Under the pieces are notes generated by a model. That model worked only from the letters and a program-made list of their open reading frames with translations, searched no databases and was not told the origin of the DNA. A stretch of DNA of 64,000 nucleotides from Forficula auricularia (lineage: Eukaryota; Arthropoda; Insecta; Dermaptera; Forficulidae), in contig JALMQS010000082.1 in the NCBI GenBank assembly GCA_024734495.1, positions 377,882-441,881 of the forward strand. The letters are read 5' to 3'. The translations under genes and the position numbers were made by a program. Shown piece by piece: positions 54,408-64,000 of this stretch. Each line of letters begins with the position of its first letter. The first letter of the stretch is position 1.

Positions 54408-55660
54408 TAACGGACTTCAAAAAGGAGGAGGTTCTCTTATTCGACTGAATTTTTTTTGGAAGTTATACTTCTTTTGGCGCGTTTGGATGAGAGTGAATTT
54501 GTGACCTGCGCGCGCAGATGTCCCAAAAATTAACATGATGAAGTTGGCTACAGAATAGAATAAATAATATATTCCTTTAAACGACTGCAAGGAATCTAAC
54601 AAAACGTGTTGTTATTTTCAAATTCAATAAGCCAGTTGATGTGGATGTGAATTTAAACATATTATTTATATTAATAATCAATTTTAATAATTATATATTT
54701 ATATAATTATATATTATATTTTTGAATAATATATATATTTATTAAATATAATCTATCAGTTACAAAAACTGTGTAAAAACTTTGAGAGTGTTTTCAAATA
54801 TTAGGAGGTTAATTCAGTATGTACCATTTTGCGTTACTTATCAATATTTTAGAAGCTACGCACAAACTCTTTTGTCACTCACTCTGCCTATTCAATTATT
54901 ACCAGAAGTAACCTATGGATATAGCTTAGAATATTTTCAAATATTTAAAAAATATATTTGACTCGTTCACATGATAATTAATGATTGTTTATTTTGACTG
55001 TATACGCTATTTTTACTGAAATAAAACCTTTTTGATTAATTTTAATATTTTTCTTCGATCTTTACTGCATCAGTTTTGCTTTTTGAAATTTTTTCAGACG
55101 CCAAAGAAGTATAATCTCTAACGCGTGTACATAAGTACACATACACTTTTTTGTCTATGTTACCTCATATCTTCGCCAATTGTTAACCGATTTTGATGAT
55201 TTTTTTGCATTGGGTTCAGTCTAGTTTCCGATTGGTCCCGTTTTTTTTCATTGGTATTGGACCTTTTTGATATGTTTGTTCAGGCATAACTTCTTTGTTC
55301 ATGAAGCGATTTTAATGATTCTTTTTTAATGGAAAGAGGGTACCTTAGGGGTGGTACCATATTAATTTGGTCAATTCTGAATATGATCAATGACGAAATA
55401 ACATAAATCTCCAATTCTTATGACCAAATAATCGAAATTATAATAAATAAAATCTTTTATAAAAAAAATCTTAAAACATTCATTTAAAACCCGCAAACGT
55501 TTCGAGAGAATTTCTATATTTATTAATTGAATTTTATTATCATTTTCTGATTCATTCGCCTGACGCTTTCTCTTGCGAGATGCATGCAAGGTACATATTA
55601 TATTAAGTCACTATTAATAACATCACTAAAAAGAAAAATAAAAATAATTTTTATAAAAAT
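54408..55660 (+). repeat. Dispersed repeat FB-B, interrupted
   Basis: GACTTCAAAAAGGAGGAGGTTC at 54413 starts the repeat and it resumes at about 55130, including the basic-peptide module on the minus strand (55600-55460: RKRKRQANESENDNKI). 54460-55130 between them is AT-rich and unassigned. Confidence 0.55.
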
Positions 55661-56063
55661 AAAATAAAACCGACTTCAAAAAAATTAAATGCAACAAATA
55701 AAATAATAATAACTTAAAAAATTAAATAAAATACACTAAAAGGTATAAAATAATTATCTTATTTAGTTACAACTAAGCTACGAAATATTAACATGAAATT
55801 ACTTTTTGAAGTCGGTGCCAAACATATACATTTTATGAGTCGCACTCGGCGGACCTTACTTAGTACGTTTGGCGGGTACGCTCGCTTATAATATAGTTTG
55901 TTTGGCACCGACTTCAAAAAGTAATTTCATGTTAATATTTCGTCGTTTAGTTGTAACTAAATAAGATAATTATTTATACCTTTTTAGTGTATTTTATTTT
56001 TATTTTTAAGTTATTATTATTTATTTGTTGCATTTAATTTTTAGAAGTCGGTTTTATTTTTTT
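55661..56063. mobile_element. Fold-back element FB-A, copy 4
   Basis: Palindrome with ACCGACTTCAAAA at the left, GAAGTCGGTTTT at the right and the GGTGCCAAAC/GTTTGGCACC core at 55805-55920. Confidence 0.7.
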
Positions 56064-56758
56064 AATCTATATGAATATAGTGTAAGCTAGATGAATCGAG
56101 AAGGTGCATAGAGTTCCTTACGTCCCTGAGTATGTCCCTGCTATTCATTACGCTTTATCCAGGTTTCACTTTAATTGGGCATAATCGCTGTTCTAATTTT
56201 GAATGAATTTCATGACAATCAAAATTTAATTCCACTTCATCTGTATAAGCCATTGTTATGACAGTCTTCACCCAAAATCTTTTGTTAGACCACTATAGTT
56301 GATTGATAAGACAAGGCCAAGATGAGAGATGTGTTGCCATGGAGATGGCGATCTATTTGATACCATCCAATTAGTGATAACCTCTAACTAGTTAGAAAAT
56401 TAAACTTTAAATTAAGATAATCAAATTAAAATGATATTTGCTTGATTTCAATTAACTTGAGTAGCCATCCGAGGATGGCTGCTGCATTTCTTTTATTTAC
56501 AACCATCGACTTAAGTAACTTATATGATAACTTTTAAAAACACAGCCAGATCTGATTTGATTATATATAAGGATTCTTACGTCGAATCTTTAGGTTGTAA
56601 ATCGCATTTCATATATATGAGTAGTCAAAAATAGAACTCACTTCATGATAAATCAATAAATATTCAAATGAAACAATAAAACTCTATAGGACAGACATTT
56701 CGAATATTCTATTGTATCTCGTAATGGTTTATGTTTTTGTTTTTTTGTCCAGTCGTAA
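56064..56758. other. Unassigned sequence
   Basis: No repeat edge or gene recognised. Confidence 0.4.
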
Positions 56759-57004
56759 GGGGCCGTCCATAAATTAGGTCACACAGTAAGGGGGGGCATC
56801 TCGGATTAGTGACAAAAAGTGACATGGGGGCCCGGGGATCTTACAAATTGTGATGTCACAAAAGTCAAATAAATTTTTTTCAAAATTTTGGAAATCTACA
56901 ATCTACATTTATTGAGACTCGAGGGCTGCAACAATGAAAATGTCATAGAATGTGGCACACAGGGAGTGGAGGGGCTAAAGTCTTGAAATTTATGGACGGC
57001 CCTT
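56759..57004. mobile_element. MITE with GTCCATAAATTAGGTCAC ends
   Basis: GGCCGTCCATAAATTA at the left faces TTTATGGACGGCC at the right. Third copy of the family, slightly shorter. Confidence 0.65.
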
Positions 57005-57439
57005 AAGCAATTACTAAGAAACATCATTTTCATAATTTTAATTTCACTATCATTTCAATCCGATTTGGGGGAGAGCGCGTGATAAAATTTGCCAACACAT
57101 TAGAAATAAGAAAGGAGGAAAAAGTTGCAATCCTTTTTCAAGACACGGTATGCTAGCCAGTTAAGTAAGCCGCTTTGGTAATAAATCTCGAATACAATAA
57201 GCTATTATATTTATTTTTGTATTTCAATTATCTTGAGAAAAATATTTTCTACATTTTTGAACCGGAAAAAATTAAAGCTAGAGACCCCAAAATCTAATCA
57301 GTTAACCGCATTGGAAATACAAACGGGTTGGCACTAGAAAAATTTTCAGTTGCTTGAATTATAATGCAATGCGTATCTTAATCCGGGCGCAAGAGAGAGA
57401 AAAAATAGCCATTGAAAATGACTTTTTTCACCTTCCAGT

Positions 57440-57826
57440 CATTTTATCTTTACCATACACAGGGTATGGTCAAGTATTGTAATCGTGCATGAAAAAAGTG
57501 GTTTTTTTTTTGCTTCTTTTTTTCGAAATATCTCAAAAACGGCTGAAACTATTTTGATTAAAAAAATTGAGCAAAACCATGGCATTTCGGTCTACAAAAA
57601 AGCCCTAATAAGTGAACATCGAAAAAATTATATTTTTCGAGATATTAATTGTTTTGTCAAAATGTCTGTTAGTACGTTATTTCGTTAGTACGTGCATTAC
57701 CAAATTTTTGTGGACGCACTAGCTCAAAAACTAGTGTGAATATCAAAACGAAATTTCACATGTAATTTTGGTGTATTGAAATTAAGAGCTGATTAGATTT
57801 TGGTTGAAATTGAACCCGAAATTAAG
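57440..57826 (+). repeat. ACTTTACCATAC repeat, copy lacking the R2-like insert
   Basis: Runs from TTTACCATACACAGGGTATGG through TTTGGTGTATTGAAATTAAGAGCTGATT without the R2-like insert, so it is an empty paralogous site. It ends at the gap. 57005-57439 shows no feature. Confidence 0.65.
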
Positions 57827-57926
57827 NNNNNNNNNNNNNNNNNNNNNNNNNNNNNNNNNNNNNNNNNNNNNNNNNNNNNNNNNNNNNNNNNNNNNNNNNN
57901 NNNNNNNNNNNNNNNNNNNNNNNNNN
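57827..57926. other. Assembly gap of exactly 100 N
   Basis: A round-number N run usually marks a join of unknown size between contigs. The sequence right after it restarts a block already seen at 42057. Confidence 0.95.
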
Positions 57927-58138
57927 AAATAAAAACCCTGAGGCTTTTGGAATTTTCTTATTTCCGGATGAAAATTTGTGAAAGCATATGTGATTGTGAA
58001 ATTAATTTTTTTTTTTTTTATTTTAAATTACACTAATAGATCATTACAATAATTATTATATATTAGAATTTAATTAAAAAAAGGTATTTTTCTATAAAAT
58101 AATTTATTTGAATATCAATTTCATGCTCCTAAATTTAT

Positions 58139-58292
58139 TCGATTTCTTCTTTTCTCTTCGATTCTTCTGTTTACATCCCATTTTTTGTGTTCATTTAATT
58201 CATCCCATTTGAAATTCCTTGTGGTTTGAACGAATGCCCTAGCCCTATCTACCAAATTAGGAAGGGGACTTTGGTTTGTGTTCATTAAAAGA
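58139..58292 (-). pseudogene. F-box gene 3' fragment, second broken copy
   Basis: Same fragment as 42257-42423 with the same extra T and further substitutions near the breakpoint (58255-58292). Confidence 0.75.
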
Positions 58293-59795
58293 TTTTTTTC
58301 TAATTTTTACCCCCCCCCCCCCCCCTCCCCTCACCACTCAAAAATTAAATATTCAATTCGCTTTACTTTGTGCACAGAAAAAGAAATCAATCACATCTTA
58401 TTTGATTTATATATTATTTGTTTATTTTTTAATAATTTGCCACTTTTTTATAATTTTTAAAAATCTAAATTTTGTTATTCTTATTTTTTGATTTTTACAA
58501 AATTAAACGACTTAAGACACGCATGCCCATATGAGTATCTCATGGTAATACTGGATGGAGCAGCCTGTCATACAAACAACACCTGATCTCTTTTAAATAT
58601 TTGGAGCCTTATATCGATTATCGATCCCAAATTTAAAAAAAATGATATAATATAATTCTCCTCCTCACACGATACCACTTATTTAAATAAATCTATTTCC
58701 AAACAAAAAATATCACAATGCTGTAGATTATAGAAAAAAAAAATACTTCCAGATTCATATCTAGAGCCTCATTTCTGTAGCTGTGTCAGGACGAAAATGA
58801 GGCGAAACTTTTAAGAGACTATGTATTTTCGGGAGTTTACAGGTATACATTTGGAGTGTGGTTTTTTAAGAGGAATAAAATGTTTGGACCGAAACGCCGC
58901 CCGCCAGGGCCGAGCTTCGAGGGCGTGCCGAAGGCACGCACAAAAAGCTCGTAATAATATAATGTCAGCCTGATGCAAACCACTTACGGCCCCGTACTTG
59001 GGCCCCTGGTTCTAGTTTAGGAATTAGATAAATTAAAAATACCCTTGTCATGTGGTAAGCAGACAGTAATATCGATGCAGTGGAGTGTATAATAAATATA
59101 ATATTATATAAAAATATAATTCTCTTTATTATATATATTCTCATTGCCAATTAGCAGTGAGAGCCTAACAGACGTATATTTCTTGTTCAATTGTATAACA
59201 TTTAACCTAATAACCTAACAAGCGTTAATATAAATTGTTTCTTTGATTTTGTTTATTCATTTTCATTATTTTTAATTGATTTTACTTTGATTTTTTGTTT
59301 CTACTGACGTGTTCGCGTTCGAACTTATTTGACCAACTTGATGAGCTCGTTAAATTATTATCAAGAGAAAATAATGAGAATGTCCTTTGTTTGAAAAAAA
59401 TAAACTCATACCTATAAATATATAAGGAAGTTCACAGAGACCCCACTCCCTGGCTTTCAAGCTCTGATTTTTACTTTACCATGCAGGGTATGGTCATGTA
59501 TTGTAATCGTGCATAAAAAAGTGTTACTTTTGCTTCTTTTTTTTCGAAATATCTGAAAAACGGTTCATACTATTTTGATTACAAAAATTGAGCGAAACCA
59601 TGGCATTTCAGTCTACATAAAAGATCTAATAAGTGAACATCGAAAAAATTATATTTTTCGAAATAATAACTATTTTATCAAAATGTCTGTTAGTCTGTTA
59701 GTCTGTGCGTTACCAAATTTTTGTGGACGAGCTAGCTCAAAAACTAGTGTGAATATCAAAACCAAATTTCACACGTAGTTTTGGTCAATTGATTT

Positions 59796-60505
59796 TTCGT
59801 TTATTGGGCCACGCAGGTGGGGGCCTCCACTAACAAGAAATATTTACATAGTCGGGTGAATTTAATTATAGGAGTATTTACATAATTATATGAACATTTA
59901 CATAATATATTTACAAAATATTGTTTTTTTCTTTTTTTCTTTATACAATTTCTAGCGCATGGCGATTTCCCTATAAGTTCTCCTGTTAAAGCTATAAAAA
60001 TTCATCAAAGAACCCCTCATCCCTGAAGGTCATATCGCATAAAGTTCTCTAGGAAATTCCGAGGGCGACAAGGGGAGGCACCGCTTTATGCCACCACACT
60101 CCCTTCCACGAGAGTGTGATGGCTTCAACTCTCACAGAACCTGAGCCCACCCCAAACCTTGCCGCAATGTTGCTCACCAGACTAGAGTTGCCCTTATAAT
60201 AATTGATTTCGTTTCTGTGGGCAACCCCCAGTCCGAGGAGCGCTGACACTATCTACACATCCAGAACCCGACCCGTCCCCGACCCGTCCTTCGTCACGAT
60301 GTCTGGCTCCCTGTTCCCGGTCGAGCTCGACCCGCATTCCCTTTTTTATTAGTTCATCAGCCAGACGTCTAACAACCGCATCATGCCTCGTGAGCCTTTC
60401 ATCGTGCGTCCGCCCACACGACTGGAGAATATGCGATGTCGTTTCAGATTTTCTACACCCGGCCCTACACATGGGTGGCCCTCCGGTCGCCTTCCCCTAC
60501 TTAAT
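59796..60505 (-). pseudogene. R2-like 3' fragment, copy in the second block
   Basis: Same element as 43919-44613, with the same TAG after the VLDV segment. CRAGCRKSETTSHILQSC carries a Thr/Ser difference. Extra frameshifts (for example near 60229) split the ORF. Confidence 0.75.
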
Positions 60506-62279
60506 TAAGAGCTGATTAGATTTTGGTGCATACCGACCCAAAATTAAGGGGGGTAGAGAGGGGTTAAAATCTAAAATTATAATATTTTCAAATTAAAAAA
60601 GCAAGAAAAATGAAATATACTATAAAATGAATCTATAATAACGAAAATATTTTCAAGTTAAAAAAAAAAAAATTTTAGTTTTGAAATCCCAGGTTCTTGA
60701 ATATAATCAATAATGTTTAGAAATGTATTATTTAAAAATAAATTTACTCTGTCAATTTTTTGAAATGGGATTGACAGGAATTATCGGAAAAGAGGTTTTT
60801 TCTTTAATTAGTTTTTTCCTCTTATTAAAAACAAGGACTATAAGATGATCAAGGACATTCGATGGTAATCTCCGGAGTCGAAGCTCAAAAACAATGTATG
60901 CATAAATTCATGTAAAATAAATGGTTTAATAAAATTAAAAAAAAAAAATAATAATCTGTCAATTTTTTAAAGAATAAAATTTTAGTTATATAATAATATA
61001 ATCAAACAATTTTTTTCGTATTTTAAATTATTCATTAAAATTCACAATTCACTTTAAATTTTTTTTTTTTTTTATATTCAAATCAGCTTCAAACTGATTA
61101 GGTACTAATGTTCACGTCAACTTAGCGGTCGAATTTCAGAGGCCTTACGGTCGATCGGTCGAGTACGATCTGTGGCTTGGCCACCCCTGTAATACTGGAT
61201 GAAAAAATATATAATTTATAATTTAAATATGTCAATCAATTTTGATAAAATAATAATTGATAAAAAATAATTGGTAAACAAATTAAGCATTATTAAGTTA
61301 ACAATTAGTAAATAATATAAACTACAATAAAAGTAAATAAACAAATGATTATTATTAAAAAATAAAAGACGACAAGAATAATTGAATTGTACTAAATATT
61401 CACACGAGAATAGAATACAAGTAAAATGTCTAATTCAAGTGTTCTTTATCTAGGTCTAAGTAAAGAGAGAGCCTTAGGTGAGTTTAAATCAGTTAGTACA
61501 GTCCAATTAGACTTTATTTCGAATCTGTTATAACTGGAATAAGGATTGAAAAGGATTGTCTACAAAAGCAGCTTGCATTTGGACGACTGCAAACCTTATT
61601 GAAAATCTGCCTACTACATTCAACATATGTAAATATTTCCTCAATGATCATCTCATTAAATTATAAATATAACTAATTTATGGCTTTATAATTTATTAAA
61701 AGAAAAAAGAAAATAAACCTTCATTTTAATACATAAGTATCGAGAACAATTAACATACATACAGTCCACTCAGTTACTTCAGTTTTTTTCATAAGGGTTT
61801 CAGTGACATCCAGAAAGAATCTACAATTTATACATCGGCACTTCGGAGCTAGATGAGATTTCTTTAATTTTTATACAACATGACATATAGCGTGTCATGC
61901 AAATTTGTGTGTATAAATGATTTCTAGTTTTAGTGGGCTAAATCGCCGTTGACAGTGGTAACCTATGGCAAGTTAGGAAGGTCAATTTGTTGTTGTGTGC
62001 TAGGTCAAGAAGGTATTCCCCTCGTCTGGCTTCCTATAATAAAAGTCACGATTTTTTCCCGCTGATAGGCTGAATAAACGGGTTGACACTTGTGATGGAT
62101 GATGATTGTTGCGACAACAAAAGGAGCAGGTTCTGTGCCGGCGGCGGCTGAGGTGTGCCAAGGGAAGTTCCTCGACGTCGTCGGAGTCGGCGTCTGCGCC
62201 TCGGGCTTGGGCGCCCTGCCGTCGTTCTCGCTGTCAGATTCAGTTGGGCCAGGGATGCAGTGGCGCACGCACTTGTGCC

Positions 62280-62456
62280 ATGGCGGATCCGCCGCCGCCG
62301 CCTTCCGCCTCCTCGCCCTCGTCCTCGGATACCTCTGCTTCCTGCTGCTTGGCGCCGCGATCTTCAGCAGCATCGAGGGCCCCGAAGAGAGGGCCTGGGT
62401 CCACAGGCTCAGGAAAACCCGGGCCGACTTCCTCGACCAGCATCCCTGTGTTTCCG
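62280..62456 (+). pseudogene. Damaged copy of the K2P channel first exon
   Basis: Differs from 46376-46553 by a one-base deletion (CCTTCCCGCC to CCTTCCGCC) that puts MADPPPPPS out of frame with the channel sequence. One codon change gives VHRLRK. The donor GTGAGT becomes ATGAGT at 62457. The channel frame stays open from an upstream ATG (62099) owing to another indel. Either a decaying duplicate or an uncorrected alternative haplotype. Confidence 0.75.
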
Positions 62457-64000
62457 ATGAGTCCCCCCCACCCCAACCCCCACTACTCTCCTCTCCCAAT
62501 TATCCCCCACCCTCCACTCTCATTCCCATGAAATTAAAACAAACATCTCATAATTTATGAATTATTAATTTAAGGAGATCCTTTCGCCGCAAATGTTAAA
62601 TTAAAAATATTAGATTATAACTAAAACTTAATTTTTTATAATAGTTTAAGCCTCTATCTATGCTTTGGTGAAGTTTCAATCACACATTAACGTGCAAATT
62701 TTTGAAAATGTAAACATTTCTTAAGAGTCTTATGGAAAATTAAGATCTTGACATTTTCTCAAGAAACTACTATTAGTTGAATTGATAAAGTAATAGAGAT
62801 TGTTGTGAAACATCTTTAATAAAGGTAAAAGTAAATAAATATTATATATAATATTCATTTACTATGAGTTAAGATTTCTAGGTCACTTGTTTTAGTTATA
62901 TTTTGTTTATTGGGCCTCCTAGGAGCGGGCCTCTTACAAAGACAAAAGACCATTACACAAATTTATTTACAAACCCAAAATTAAAAAAATAAAAGATATA
63001 TAATTATATATATATATTGAAAAAATTTACCTCTTTTATTTTTTTAATTTTTAATGTGAAACAAGTGACCTAGAAATCTTAACTCATAGTAAATTAATAT
63101 TTCATATAATATTTATTTACTTTATCTTTAAAAATTGATAAAGTTTAAAAAATACTAAAAATTAGCTTTTTGAAACATGCATCTTTCTTTTTTTGCAATA
63201 AAATATATCATTGACCGAGGAATTTACTGAGATATATACTTTAAAAAATCATATAAATGCTACCCTAGTAGCACAATGTTTCAAGCTATATAGTAACTAT
63301 ATAGTGTTATAGTGCTTATATAGATTCTCAAAATACTAGGGTATGTTTGGATCTAAACATAAACAGTATTAATATAACGCATTGCCAAATCATACAAGAG
63401 TTATTATCAGCTGATTTGAATAAATCAAACTAACTTTTATATTTAATTATTTTATTTATAATTGTTTTTATTTCAAACATTTACGGCTTTCATACTATTT
63501 ATTTTTTAATTCTATTATTTTTCATTTGTATATTAACTTATTTTATTAAATATTAGATAGGTACTACACTTCTTTTGACTCAACTGGAGCGAAAGGATCT
63601 CCTTAATTAAATTCAGGTGGATTTTATTTAACAATTTGATATTTGTTTATTTACTTTTAATTGTATTTTTTTTACTAATTGTGAACTTAATTATTAATCC
63701 TTAATTTGTTTACTTATTTATTATTTATTATAATTATAGATACATAGTACCTGAAACACCGAGCGATGCTCGGTAATTTTTTGATTTATTTAAAAGCGAT
63801 CTATTAATTTACTTTTTAATTTTAAATTCAAGTAAAAATGTCGATTTCTATTTGTAGGCAAAATTCAATCAAAATTTAATTTTTGTCCCACTACGAGTAT
63901 GGCTATGTACAAAGTTTTCAACTTATTTGCAATTAAAAATAATATTAATAAACCTACACGGATTTTCGTCGTTGACCCATTTAAAGCTTGAAGAAGGAGC

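Larger units (their letters stand above)
57927..64000. repeat. 6-kb duplicated block, copy 2
   Basis: Matches 42057-48107 from the first base after the gap to the window end. Includes GC hairpin (58895-58950), the ACTTTACCATGC repeat (59470-59795), SINE-2 (60762-60954, with TCTGTCAATTTTTT duplication) and fold-back (62830-63115). Confidence 0.9.

Overview
This is a eukaryotic nuclear window, very probably from an insect. It is AT-rich and has short coding exons with GT/AG junctions. It carries several clades of non-LTR retrotransposon (RTE-like, Jockey-like, R2-like), short tRNA-derived elements with target-site duplications, Helitron ends, mariner-like transposases, many fold-back elements and a 120-bp satellite. 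There are no operons, ribosome-binding sites or prokaryotic genes. Most of the sequence is layered transposon debris, and host coding sequence is sparse.

Probable host genes. (1) A plus-strand gene ends in an ankyrin-repeat exon (6576-7097), probably preceded by a small coiled-coil exon (2232-2285). (2) A minus-strand F-box/leucine-rich-repeat exon lies at 36244-36921, with broken 3' copies at 42257-42423 and 58139-58292. (3) The first coding exon of a TWIK-1-type two-pore potassium channel lies at 46376-46553. A second copy at 62280-62456 has a frameshift and a lost splice donor. (4) A weak candidate minus-strand micro-exon gene lies at 49843-50745.

Layout. 0-8.8 kb: fold-back mariner, TIR elements, a Helitron end, the ankyrin gene and MITEs. 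8.9-15.1 kb: tandem Helitron-derived blocks and Helitron ends. 15.4-25.8 kb: MITEs, palindromic fold-backs, two Jockey-like RT fragments, a second fold-back mariner, SINEs and a compact Helitron. 26.1-30.1 kb: LINE fragment, Harbinger-type end with a Myb/SANT ORF, a 208-bp duplication, the satellite array, a perfect palindrome and a hammerhead-like motif. 30.2-42.4 kb: a tandem segmental duplication in which each copy has different nested insertions (an ORF1-only retroelement and fold-backs in the first, an RTE in the second). 42.1-48.1 kb: a block repeated at 57.9-64.0 kb after a gap of exactly 100 N. 48.1-57.8 kb lies between these copies and holds a KRBA2/GIN-like integrase relic and a second satellite array in reverse orientation.

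The most interesting signals are recurrent hammerhead-ribozyme-like motifs with covarying stems in unrelated repeats, two mariner families independently rebuilt as snap-back elements with transposase-coding arms, and a retroposed ORF1-only (HAL1-like) element. Coordinates of repeat edges are by eye and can be off by several bases.
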